A stretch of 64,000 nucleotides of DNA from JAQUBU01 sp036677685 (GTDB lineage: Bacteria; Bacillota; Syntrophomonadia; Syntrophomonadales; Syntrophomonadaceae). This document shows, piece after piece, positions 9,901-17,028 of the stretch; within the stretch, counting starts at the first letter, position 1, and each line of letters begins with the position of its first letter. The notes beneath the pieces were generated by a model. It saw only the letters and a program-made list of their open reading frames with translations. It did not search any database and was not told the origin of the DNA. The position numbers were made by a program, and so were the translations under genes. The stretch covers positions 1-64,000 of the forward strand of contig JAVBWA010000010.1 of NCBI GenBank assembly GCA_036677685.1. The letters run 5' to 3'.

Positions 9901-11659
9901 GGTCGCGGGTTATTACCATGTTCTTCAAGGTTATTCCCGGAGCGCTTACTATGACATTCTTACTGATGGTCTGGACATCGTTTTCCGGTCCATAGGTTCC
10001 AGCAGTCGCATAGTTTATATAGCTTACACTGGATTCTTCGGTGGTTCCGCCGCCTGATGATGTTGTAGGAGTAACAGTTTCCAGGGTTTCATTGATCTTC
10101 TGTTCCAATTCCGTTTTGACATTCTCGTCAAGCGTGATGCCGCTGTCCTGCAGTGCTTTAAGCACTACATCCAGTGCGCTTTGTTCCGGATTGGCCGTAT
10201 TATCCGGCACTTCTACTACCATTTGTACTTTGGCTTCTTTATTATTATTCATATTAAGGGCAGTATTTACTACCCATTGCTGGACTGCGGCCTGGGCTAG
10301 TTTCTTCTTTTCTTCTTCGGTCAAGGTACCTGCATTGGCTGCATTTCCTACATTATTAATTGAAGTGCTGGTGCCTCCGGTCAAGTTTTGCCCGGTTTGA
10401 TCATTGTTTCCTTGTACTGTTGCATCTCCGGTCAGACAGATTACGTCACAGCCGGTGATATTACCGTTTTCATCCTGGGTTAGGGTAACCATCAGATAGG
10501 TGCCGCGAATGGCTGCTACTCCATAGGGCATGTCTACTTTCATTTTTACTTTCTTGGCTTCGGCTTGCTGGTACCAGGGCGGGGTGTTGTTGTCAGCCAG
10601 GTAGCCCAGGCCATTCATTGAGGCTAAGAGGGTCTCCCCGTTTTGGGCTTGTTGTTTTTCCGGGGTATTCTCATGTTTGGTGGCTAGGGCGCCAAACAGG
10701 GTTCCTTTTTTAAGTTCGATGTCTACATTGTCTACTGCGATTCCGCCGGTCCCATTTTCCTTTATGCAGGCGCGTCCCAGGGATTCTTTTATGTAAAGTT
10801 CGGTCTTTTCTTCGATAAGTACGCTGCTGCCGTCAGGATATACCAGGTTGGCGGTGCTGTTTGCTCCGGTAGTTATGCTATCTCCTTTGTATATGGAGGC
10901 TCCGTTTTGCAGGGTGGTGGTGGTGCCATTGCGGGTCAGTTTGATTTCGCCTTTTATTTCTTTAATGGTTCCGGTCAGGGTTTTGGTGTATAGTCCGGGA
11001 TCTTTGACGAGCAAGGTTCCCAGTGCGCCCGCAAGGCTTCCCCGGGTCATTATGGCTTCGGGGTAGACTAAAGTCTTGTCTTCAGACAAGCTTATCATGC
11101 CTGCGTTAAGGGCGGTGGCCATGTCGGCTGCGGCCCAGTGGTTTTGGGGCATGTCTTTTAATGTGGGTAGTTCATCTTTCTTTTCTTGTTTGGATAGTCT
11201 TAGCACCAAGGATATACCCTGGGCGCGGGTTAGCTTTTCTTCGGGCTTGAAGCTGCCGCCGGGGTAGCCTTTCAGGTAGCCGGCTTGGGCGGCGGCGGCT
11301 ATGCTGGTGGCTGCCCAGTGATCGCTTTTTACATCGGCAAAGCTGTTTGTGCTTTCTGCCGGGGTCGAAAGTCCGGCGGCTTTAACCAGTATTACGGCAG
11401 CCTGGGCCCGGGTTAGTCCTTCCTGGGCTTTAAAGCTGCCATCGGGATATCCGCTGATTATCTTAAGGTCGGCCAGGTAGTTGATAAACAAGGCGTTGTT
11501 GTCGGTGCTCTTGACATCGGTAAACAGATTTTTAAATGGCTCAGCCTTGACCGCAGTGGTATCGGGCGGCTGCTCCGCAGCAGCGGCAGTTGTTGCCAGG
11601 CTCATTATCATTAAAAGTATAAGCGCGACAAAGAGCAGTTCCCGCTTGTTTCTTTTCAT
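6998..11659 (-). CDS. Giant SLH/FecR/beta-helix surface protein (paralogue B)
   Basis: A 1553-residue exported protein: signal peptide 1-28, three SLH domains at about 45-225, a FecR-like region at about 230-430, and a beta-helix-like repeat region at about 560-780. This is the same order and near-identical wording as paralogue A. The rest differs. Three BIG2/invasin-like Ig repeats at about 785-1075 carry the motifs TYTAEVKDQN or TYTAVVKDQN and ATSESNSS or ATSVSNSS. After them comes a region at about 1080-1430 with recurrent 'YLAFADG/YLAFKDG'-type strands that suggests a beta-propeller, then a Cys-containing C-terminus ending YTNGC. FecR-type domains are known from sigma-factor signalling, but in this wall-protein context they probably act as structural modules. 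A GGGGAGGGAAG ribosome site supports the ATG. It stands alone between two terminator-like hairpins. Confidence 0.9.
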   Translation of the reverse strand: MKRNKRELLFVALILLMIMSLATTAAAAEQPPDTTAVKAEPFKNLFTDVKSTDNNALFINYLADLKIISGYPDGSFKAQEGLTRAQAAVILVKAAGLSTPAESTNSFADVKSDHWAATSIAAAAQAGYLKGYPGGSFKPEEKLTRAQGISLVLRLSKQEKKDELPTLKDMPQNHWAAADMATALNAGMISLSEDKTLVYPEAIMTRGSLAGALGTLLVKDPGLYTKTLTGTIKEIKGEIKLTRNGTTTTLQNGASIYKGDSITTGANSTANLVYPDGSSVLIEEKTELYIKESLGRACIKENGTGGIAVDNVDIELKKGTLFGALATKHENTPEKQQAQNGETLLASMNGLGYLADNNTPPWYQQAEAKKVKMKVDMPYGVAAIRGTYLMVTLTQDENGNITGCDVICLTGDATVQGNNDQTGQNLTGGTSTSINNVGNAANAGTLTEEEKKKLAQAAVQQWVVNTALNMNNNKEAKVQMVVEVPDNTANPEQSALDVVLKALQDSGITLDENVKTELEQKINETLETVTPTTSSGGGTTEESSVSYINYATAGTYGPENDVQTISKNVIVSAPGITLKNMVITRDLILGAGIGDGNVTLENVKVQGNTSVLGGGSDSVTLVNCDLYTVTVDKDEVRIVAKGTSKIGALTLNTGATLEETDLTGDGFSSVSTGLTLPAGARITLSGNFEAVNINAPDLTIELASGSIENIILDSSASGTELTLASGTSVNTMIINAQANIGGAGTIASATINASNVVMAQTPSTIIVSSGVDNASVGGQQVSEGSTQIVSTIEISGAASISIPASGSTTSTYTAEVKDQNDAPMSGENIAWSLLSPVSGVSIASTTGILTVSSGTTATSCTIVATSESNSSKSGQLQITLTLSPFVPVVTSIEIISGDTSISVPASGSATSTYTAVVKDQNGDAMSGEDVTWSVADEVYGVTIFSLDSTSAELTVSSSTTAESCTVVATSVSNSSKLGQLQVTLAPFIAVADSIVITGPAKLSIAPAGTEITAVYLAEVKDQNGNPMQGETVNWSINNPPAGVSIDPAAGILTVTDSAGVGEVTLMAQTGNEKSAEITVSLLPAWQYLGEGISGALLAGSDLALAVDPYGKVFTAYTEDTDAKVVMAYLYEGTWLPGGPDSSYPGKGPLDLTEDLTGGCSSYLLGWWDEFGSGSTQQQIVVMQGSQDGSQFYWNNVGSGVEKDNVAALSVGKVQDYPFMTYLYNEEIQAKACIDYVWTDISVSGGSGVSELKLEGEYEAYDQPVFMAYRDLEGIKVMQVLYDYNQGWNWQSCSGAIAGTGLSLDVANGIPYVAFRDSQGYAQVSKYDSTSQEWIKMGDKVSPGGANNLSLCVAPNGTPYLAFADGTRDGKASVAQYVYEDGTFKWRPLGAGLSPGAAGVPQLDYYGGNLYLAFKDGYADGKATVMSYYVEPAFENNTPVQTYVSGFNGSNDFGMILDSNKSGTIYYVVVEEGAEPPSVEQVKEGKNANGYSALTSGNVELNDPDVPIEVGVDGASCLPYLENGSPYDVYLVIEDQNGFTPQNASRFDVYTNGC

Positions 11660-11862
11660 TTGCTTCCCTCCCCTTTTTGCTCTTTTATTGGTTAATATGG
11701 CAAGAATCCTTATTATACAAAATATACTTTATGATGCTATTTATTACAATAGGTAATATCTACTTGAAAAACCTGTCTACACGGAGAAATTGCAGAATAA
11801 TTTCAATTTGATATAAATATGACATAGTCAAAAGATCCTCTTGTTGAACCGGGCCATTCAAA

Positions 11863-11913
11863 CAGCCAACCCCATCTGCTTATTGAATAACAAACGGGGT
11901 TGGCTGTCTTTTT
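11863..11913 (+). terminator. Hairpin with plus-strand T-tract between surface protein B and msrB
   Basis: CAGCCAACCCC (11863-11873) pairs with GGGGTTGGCTG (11896-11906) and is followed on the plus strand by TCTTTTTG. It lies 22 bp beyond the msrB stop codon, yet the T-tract favours plus-strand transcription. It may still end msrB transcripts or block readthrough from the other strand. Confidence 0.6.
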
Positions 11914-11935
11914 GATTCTTATCTTGTTTTAATAT

Positions 11936-12403
11936 TTATTTGCCCGGAAATATACTCAAATATTGCCCATAACCCTCCTGCTCCATATTTTCTCTGGGTA
12001 TGAAACGAAGCGCTGCCGAGTTAATGCAGTAGCGCAGCCCATTAAGCGGTCCATCGGCAAAAACATGCCCCAGATGGGAATTCGCAGTTCGGCTGCGGAC
12101 CTCAGTTCTTATCATACCATGACCAAAGTCTTCTTTCTCTTCTATTTCCCGGGGATTTAGCGGTTTAGTAAAACTTGCCCAACCGCAGCCGGAGTCGAAC
12201 TTATCCAGGGAACTGAATAAAACTTCTCCTGATACGATATCTACATATATACCTTCCCGTTGGTTGTCCCAATATTCGTTGCGAAAAGGCGGTTCGGTTG
12301 CATTGTTTTGGGTTACATCAAATTGAATTTTACTGAGCCGTTGCCTTAATTCCTCTCGGGTTGGCTTATTAATGGATTTTTGCTCCCAGTTAATTAATAT
12401 CAC
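11936..12403 (-). CDS. msrB: Peptide-methionine (R)-S-oxide reductase
   Basis: Reduces methionine-R-sulfoxide in proteins with thioredoxin as donor; trxB lies in the same window. The protein of about 155 residues contains the family hallmarks SGCGWASF, HGMIRTEVRSR, SHLGHVF and the catalytic-Cys motif RYCINSAALRF. The zinc-binding CxxC pairs found in many MsrBs are missing. The start is ambiguous. The GTG at 12403 overlaps the AGGAG ribosome site itself, whereas an in-frame ATT at 12394 sits 8 nt downstream of AGGAG. No in-frame ATG exists before the conserved core. A single-gene unit flanked by hairpins. Confidence 0.93.
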   Translation of the reverse strand: MILINWEQKSINKPTREELRQRLSKIQFDVTQNNATEPPFRNEYWDNQREGIYVDIVSGEVLFSSLDKFDSGCGWASFTKPLNPREIEEKEDFGHGMIRTEVRSRTANSHLGHVFADGPLNGLRYCINSAALRFIPRENMEQEGYGQYLSIFPGK

Positions 12404-12409
12404 TCCTAT

Positions 12410-12468
12410 TCAAACTAAAAGAAAGCACTGGACGGTATTTTTCTTGACCGCAAACCCAAATGCTTTCT
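12410..12468 (-). terminator. Probable terminator of the flagellin-like gene
   Basis: AGAAAGCA (12420-12427) and TGCTTTCT (12461-12468) form an 8-bp stem around a 33-nt loop, followed on the minus strand by TTTAGTTT. A second T-tract follows on the plus strand, so it may act in both directions. Confidence 0.5.
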
Positions 12469-12500
12469 GCTTTTTCACCTATGCTATTATTCTTGCCTGT

Positions 12501-13424
12501 TTATATAGCTTCTAGCAATTTTAAAACCATTTTGGGGCGCTGGTTGGCATGGACCATCATAGCCCCGGCGATTTTATTCTGAATACTGCTTTTAATGAAT
12601 TCCGAAATTTCTTTGGCCATGTCCACACTGCGAATCCGTGATTCCGCATCAGCCAGATTATCATGCATCGTTGTAAGATAGTTAATGGTATGCTCCAGAC
12701 ACCTGACAGTGGCTCCTAACCTTGCCCTTTGACTGGATACGGATTCAATGGCTTTATCAATCTTCTTAAGCGATTGGACGGCATTATCGTGGGTTGTGAC
12801 ATCGATTTCGTCTAATCCCAACTTTTTGCTGTTCATTGCCTTTATTCTAACAGTCATGGTTTGTCCCGCATTGGCACCGATTTGCAGGGTGATTTTCAGA
12901 TCATCATCCCCACAATTGACATCGAAAGGTGAATCATTTACCAGATTACTGTTTTTAATCTCATCAAGCAAACTCTCGGGCACATCAGTCAACTTTAGGG
13001 CCTTGCCTGAAGCCAGGGACGAATTTTCCAGAATCTCTTTGATCTTGTTCTGGGTAAGCAATCCTACCCGGTCGACTTCTAAAACCAGTTCATCGATTTG
13101 CCCTTGAATGCTTTCCAAATCAGCATCGCTTAGCCCCTCAACAGTTGCCTCTTCAGTCAATTCTTGAATCCGGGCCAAAATCGATTCGGTGACACTCATA
13201 CCATGTTCGGCGGCCTGCAACAAAGAAGTGCTGTCCTGAATGTCTTTATACGTTTGATTCAAATCTATATTCTGAGCCTGCAGTCCGCTGGCAATATCAA
13301 TCTTGTACGCATCTTCAGCAGACTGCCACTGAGCTGCTTCGGGCGAACTGGAGGATGGAGAGGCTGCTGCCGTAGCACTCAGCTCATTCCAATAATTATT
13401 TGTCGATGCTTCATCAACTCTCAT
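12501..13424 (-). CDS. Divergent flagellin-like protein
   Basis: A 307-residue protein with flagellin terminal helices. The N-terminal coiled region has DSTSLLQAAEHG and ILARIQELTEEAT, and the C-terminal region has SQRARLGATVRCLEHT, ADAESRIRSVDMAKE and a final long helix. The usual first segment (MRINHNI...LSSGLRIN) is replaced by a Ser/Ala-rich stretch of about 40 residues, and the central variable domain is short. The start at 13424 is preferred over an upstream in-frame codon at 13484 because GGAAGG precedes it and the predicted promoter overlaps the earlier codon. No other flagellar structural gene lies in the window. It could be a minor filament protein or a filament cap/junction-like protein; secretion through the flagellar export system is inferred. 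Confidence 0.8.
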   Translation of the reverse strand: MRVDEASTNNYWNELSATAAASPSSSSPEAAQWQSAEDAYKIDIASGLQAQNIDLNQTYKDIQDSTSLLQAAEHGMSVTESILARIQELTEEATVEGLSDADLESIQGQIDELVLEVDRVGLLTQNKIKEILENSSLASGKALKLTDVPESLLDEIKNSNLVNDSPFDVNCGDDDLKITLQIGANAGQTMTVRIKAMNSKKLGLDEIDVTTHDNAVQSLKKIDKAIESVSSQRARLGATVRCLEHTINYLTTMHDNLADAESRIRSVDMAKEISEFIKSSIQNKIAGAMMVHANQRPKMVLKLLEAI

Positions 13425-13474
13425 GCGACTACCTTCCTTATTCTCGGTCAATACTTCTGGATATACTTTCCTAA

Positions 13475-13503
13475 ATAATATCATACAAAACCATTATTGT
13501 CAT
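13475..13503 (-). promoter_or_regulatory. Promoter of the flagellin-like gene
   Basis: Minus-strand ATGACA (13503-13498) and TATTAT (13480-13475) lie 17 bp apart, each matching the sigma-A consensus at five of six positions. No sigma-28 motif was seen. The predicted start point is about 45 nt before the ATG at 13424. Confidence 0.6.
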
Positions 13504-13683
13504 TACCTGGTATGTTAATTTCTATTTTCCTTAACCGAGAAGTTTTTGTAAACAAGTATATTAATTCAGTAAGTCCCCAGGCTCCAAGTAGGGTAAGGAA
13601 ATATGTAATTCACTTAGATTACTTCAATACGGCAAAACTTTTCACACTCGCATAAGATTTTCTCAGTAAGATCGCACCGATTT

Positions 13684-14748
13684 TCATCTGATTTTTCTCC
13701 CTCTTTTAAATGCCCGGGCCTGGATTAATTCGGCGCATATGCTTACCGCTATTTCTTCGGGAGTATCCGCCCCTATTTTAACTCCCACCGGACAGCTTAC
13801 CCGCTCTAATTGCTCGGGGGCGCACCCCTCATCGAGAATTTTTTGATAAAGGATATTCCTTTTATGCCGGCTACCGATCATGCCAATATAGAAAGCCTCG
13901 GTCCGCAGTCCCTGGCTTAATACCACGCCATCATGATAATGCCCCCGGGTTACAATCAGCAGCATGGAATTTCGGTCAATATTTAACTTTTCCACACAAT
14001 CCTCAAGTGATTCGACCACGATGAGTTGATGTGCTTCCGGGAAGCGTTCTGAATTGAGATATTCTTTGCGATCATCGACAATGCTTACTTCAAAACCAAG
14101 GTTAACCGCCAGGGGAGATACTTCCCTGGCAATATGTCCGGCCCCAAAGATAATTAGCTTTTCTGCCGGCAAACAGGGCTCTACCAGATATGCCGCATTT
14201 TCAAATTGAATTACCCTGCTGCTGCAAACATTATCAATATCAGCAGCCAAGCTGTTCAAATTTTCTATTTTGGCATGCCCATGCAGTGACAATGGCTTCT
14301 CAAGGCAAAACTTCCGTTCTGTTTCGCGCTCAAGCGAGGGTAAAGGAGTAAAGACATAAACTGTTCGCCCCATATCCTGACATTGCTTGATGGTCTGCAA
14401 CAGCGCTATATTGTACTCATTACTGCTAAGCAACTCCACCAATAGTTCCAAGGAACCTCCACATATCATATCGATCGATGCGTCCTTGGCGGGGTCTGTA
14501 AAGAAGGTATGCTGCTGTGAGGTCCCATCCTGTATTACATCCCGGGCAATACTAAGGGCTTTCGCTTCGACACTGCCGCCGCCGATGGTTCCTATCGCAG
14601 TTCCAGAGGAGGACAAGAGCATTCGAGTGCCGGGCAGACGGGGAGTCGAGCCTTGACGGTCCAATACCGTAATAACCGCCAGATTTTGACCTTGTTCCAG
14701 AAGGTGAAGCATGGTGGAAAAATCACCCCTCAAATCGCCTTGTTCCAA
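13684..14748 (-). CDS. XdhC/CoxI-family molybdoenzyme maturation factor
   Basis: A 354-residue protein of the XdhC/CoxI family, which helps insert sulfurated molybdenum cofactor into xanthine dehydrogenase-like enzymes. The N-terminal CoxI part carries RQGSTPRLPGTRML and GTIGGGSVEA, and MICGGSLELLVELL follows. The C-terminal Rossmann part begins at about 190 (IIFGAGHIAREVSPLA) and contains YIGMIGSRHKR and CPVGVKIGADTPEEIAVSI. A GGAGGGG site precedes the TTG start at 14748; an internal ATG at 14712, also with an AGGGGTGA site, is an alternative. No molybdoenzyme gene is visible nearby, so the client enzyme is unknown. Confidence 0.88.
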   Translation of the reverse strand: MEQGDLRGDFSTMLHLLEQGQNLAVITVLDRQGSTPRLPGTRMLLSSSGTAIGTIGGGSVEAKALSIARDVIQDGTSQQHTFFTDPAKDASIDMICGGSLELLVELLSSNEYNIALLQTIKQCQDMGRTVYVFTPLPSLERETERKFCLEKPLSLHGHAKIENLNSLAADIDNVCSSRVIQFENAAYLVEPCLPAEKLIIFGAGHIAREVSPLAVNLGFEVSIVDDRKEYLNSERFPEAHQLIVVESLEDCVEKLNIDRNSMLLIVTRGHYHDGVVLSQGLRTEAFYIGMIGSRHKRNILYQKILDEGCAPEQLERVSCPVGVKIGADTPEEIAVSICAELIQARAFKRGRKIR

Positions 14749-14840
14749 TTCCAGTGCCCCTCCTTTTTTACATTAATGGCCAATTATGTATTGAGTATCC
14801 TGCTTTCATTGGTTTATTGTATGATTGCCGTCACCTTTTT

Positions 14841-15028
14841 AAGCATCGGAAGAAACTGCGGAGCAGTTTCAACACAATTTAATCATTCCCGAAGGGAATC
14901 AATATAAGTGGTCCCTGTAGGGGGCAACACACCGCTGCAACGAGGCGGGTGACCAGAACCCGCCGCCGGTTTTGTTAATAGGAACCCGACCACTTAAGAA
15001 GCGGGGGGCATCTTTTCGCCTCGTTATA
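14841..15028 (+). repeat. Dispersed hairpin-rich element, family 1 (full copy)
   Basis: A 188-bp element running from AAGCATCGGAAGAAACTG to CGCCTCGTTATA. It has small hairpins in order: ACTGCggaGCAGT, ATTCCCgaaGGGAAT and CCCtgtaGGGG. A larger right-hand stem follows, from AACGAGGCG to CGCCTCGTT, enclosing a GCGGGT...ACCCGC stem. Near-identical copies occur at 20147, 45486 and 50995. Confidence 0.9.
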
Positions 15029-15097
15029 ATATTCAAAGTCTTTCCGTTATCAGTATTGCCTTTTTAGTTGGTCGAATACCATATGGCTGCTGGCTCC

Positions 15098-15265
15098 CTA
15101 AAAAGAACTCCAAGTGAAAGGCCTGGATTTTAGGGCGACTAACAGCCCTTCCCCGATATCAGTGGCAGTTACCCGAACCTGGACATATTTCCCAAGATCG
15201 GCTTGGGTAAGCGTCAGCATACTGGCCGTTGCCCCAGGAATGTCCGAAGTCACGCACCAGAAGAA
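15098..15265 (-). pseudogene. Remnant of an Ig-like surface-protein domain
   Basis: Immediately after the rlmH stop codon, and in the same frame, about 55 codons are open to a TAG at 15098. They encode a stretch containing GATASMLTLTQADLGKYVQV and then RVTATDIGEG, the pattern of a tandem Ig-like domain found in large clostridial wall proteins. There is no start codon or ribosome site. A translational readthrough extension of RlmH is conceivable, but decay of a formerly larger gene is more likely. Confidence 0.5.
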
Positions 15266-15745
15266 TTATTTATGATAGGGTTCACCTTTCAAGATTTTGA
15301 ACCCGCGGTAAATTTGCTCGACCAGGATTAGAACTGCCATTTGATGGGGAAATGTCATAGAAGAAAAAGATATTTTCGCCTCGGCCAGCTTTTTTACTTG
15401 ATCAGCTATGCCATGAGAACCCCCAACCAGCAGGTTAATCCGGTTTTTGCCGGAGATGTTCCAATTTTCAAGCTGTCTGGCAAAATTCTCCGAGTTTATT
15501 GACTTACCGCCAATATCCAAGACTACCAACATCTCATCTTTTCCCAATAAACTTAGGACTTTTTCGCCTTCCTTTTGCAGAACTTTCTGTATCTCCTTAT
15601 CACCCGCCCGGGGGCTTATTTTCTCTTCCAATCCATCCAATAACTCAATATTGGTGTAAGAACCAAGACGTTTCAGGTATTCGTTTATTCCTTCAAGATA
15701 AAAAGGTTCACGAATTTTACCTATGGAAATTACCCGGAATTTCAA
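15266..15745 (-). CDS. rlmH: 23S rRNA pseudouridine-1915 N3-methyltransferase
   Basis: A SPOUT-class methyltransferase that modifies pseudouridine 1915 in helix 69 of 23S rRNA. The 159-residue length is typical. The N-terminus FRVISIGKI and the C-terminal knot region with LLVGGSHGI and SFSSMTFPHQMAVLILVEQIYR are diagnostic. The TTG start at 15745 lies 8 nt after GGAG. It appears to stand alone: a hairpin separates it from the chemoreceptor gene upstream, and a degenerate reading frame follows its stop. Confidence 0.95.
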   Translation of the reverse strand: MKFRVISIGKIREPFYLEGINEYLKRLGSYTNIELLDGLEEKISPRAGDKEIQKVLQKEGEKVLSLLGKDEMLVVLDIGGKSINSENFARQLENWNISGKNRINLLVGGSHGIADQVKKLAEAKISFSSMTFPHQMAVLILVEQIYRGFKILKGEPYHK

Positions 15746-15888
15746 TTAATTCACTCCAGCCTAAATATTTTGTTCAAAATTATTAATCATCAGTATTCTT
15801 AGTCCAATTTTAAGAACATAACTTTTACCACGGGCAGAAGGTCATCTATTCCTTTGATCCCGGTGTAAGAATAACACCAAAAACTTTG

Positions 15889-15927
15889 GCAGGGATGAAA
15901 TCAAATTAATTTCATCCCTGCTTTATT
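15889..15927. terminator. Hairpin between chemoreceptor and rlmH
   Basis: A perfect 13-bp stem (15889-15901 with 15909-15921) and 7-nt loop. The plus strand continues CTTTATTTC and the minus strand continues CAAAGTTTTT, so it could end the minus-strand chemoreceptor transcript or work in both directions. Confidence 0.6.
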
Positions 15928-16015
15928 TCTGCATAGTTTGTGCAGCTATAGGAGCAATCATCAATTGCTCCGAGATTATTGACAAACTTAAACGACCAAA
16001 CCTCTACTTTTCATC

Positions 16016-16873
16016 TTAAGCGAGTTCCGTCAAGCGATGAGCCGAAGCGGCCAGTTCCTGGGCCATGGCCTCCAGTTGCTGAATGTTGGCCGCAACCGAC
16101 TGCATTAATTCGGCTTGTTTCTGTACCGTAGCTCCGGATTCATTAACACCGCTGGTAATAACCTCGACTGATTGCTGAATATTATTTAGTATTTTGGATA
16201 TTTTCTCTACAGATATAGTGCTGAACTCCGCCAATTTACGGACTTCAACTGCCACTACTGCAAAGCCCTTACCGTGTTCGCCGCTGCGCGCCGCCTCTAT
16301 GGCTGCATTGAATCCCAGCAGTTTGGTCTGTTGGGCTGTTGAATTAATAATCTTTAAGACCTCGCCGGTTTCATTAAGGCTCAAGGAAGCAGTCGCCGCC
16401 GATTCAGTCAAGTCCTCCCCGTTGGCGGCAATTTCCTGGGCATATTTGGCTACTTCTTCCACAACCTGCCTTACGCTCTGCATGGTGGAAGAAAACTCCC
16501 CGGACATTTCGGCCAATTTCTCTGCTTCTTTATGCAGATTTACAATCATTGCTTCCCGCGCTTCCACCAATGTCATCATGAGATTGGCACCATGCGAGTC
16601 AAGCACCGCTACATCGTCTCGTTTTCCGTCATGTATCATCTGCTGCACTCTTGCATTGCCGGTGGCTTCAATTATTAAATCAAGGGAAGGGACAGCAAAA
16701 ATTTTGCTGATATCAGAATATATCGGAACTCCCTTCTTCTGGGCCAATTTAATTCCCGGGGCATCGGTATTAACGTCGCATATCCCCTGAACCTTGATGC
16801 CCGGTATACCATGCAAAGCCTGCAAAATGGAGCTTCCGCCCTGTCCCGCTCCAACTATGATAATATTCGCCAT
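16016..16873 (-). CDS. Soluble chemoreceptor with N-terminal NAD(P)-binding fold
   Basis: The 285-residue protein begins with a Rossmann-type nucleotide-binding motif (IIIVGAGQGGSSILQAL at about 3-19). Strands resembling the NAD-binding half of dehydrogenases follow (IKVQGICDVN, DLIIEATGN). After about residue 110 comes a coiled methyl-accepting signalling domain with the hairpin tip LLGFNAAIEAARSGEHGKGF near 188-207. No transmembrane segment or HAMP domain is visible, so it should be cytoplasmic. GTG codons lie up to 9 nt upstream, but AAGGTGAGGGTG is best placed for the ATG at 16873. A redox or nucleotide-sensing input to chemotaxis is inferred. No other chemotaxis gene adjoins it; a second, partial receptor lies at 63312. 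Confidence 0.88.
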   Translation of the reverse strand: MANIIIVGAGQGGSSILQALHGIPGIKVQGICDVNTDAPGIKLAQKKGVPIYSDISKIFAVPSLDLIIEATGNARVQQMIHDGKRDDVAVLDSHGANLMMTLVEAREAMIVNLHKEAEKLAEMSGEFSSTMQSVRQVVEEVAKYAQEIAANGEDLTESAATASLSLNETGEVLKIINSTAQQTKLLGFNAAIEAARSGEHGKGFAVVAVEVRKLAEFSTISVEKISKILNNIQQSVEVITSGVNESGATVQKQAELMQSVAANIQQLEAMAQELAASAHRLTELA

Positions 16874-16976
16874 CACCCTCACCTTCCTATATAATTCTTT
16901 ACTTTTCTATTCCACATGAACATGAAATTACCTTTTAGCAAATTAATTTTATAGTAAAATGAACCGGGTTTTTGGA

Positions 16977-17005
16977 AGTAAAACGGGAGGCTTTTAGCCT
17001 CCCGT
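16977..17005 (-). terminator. Terminator of murA
   Basis: A 10-bp stem ACGGGAGGCT/AGCCTCCCGT (17005-16996 and 16992-16983 on the minus strand) is followed by TTTTACTT, 24 bp after the murA stop codon. Confidence 0.8.
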
Positions 17006-17028
17006 GTCATAATACTTAAATAATATAT

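Noticed and set aside
13425..13484. Upstream start for the flagellin-like protein at 13484
   Set aside because: The predicted -10/-35 elements (13475-13503) overlap this start, and the added residues are unlike any flagellin N-terminus.
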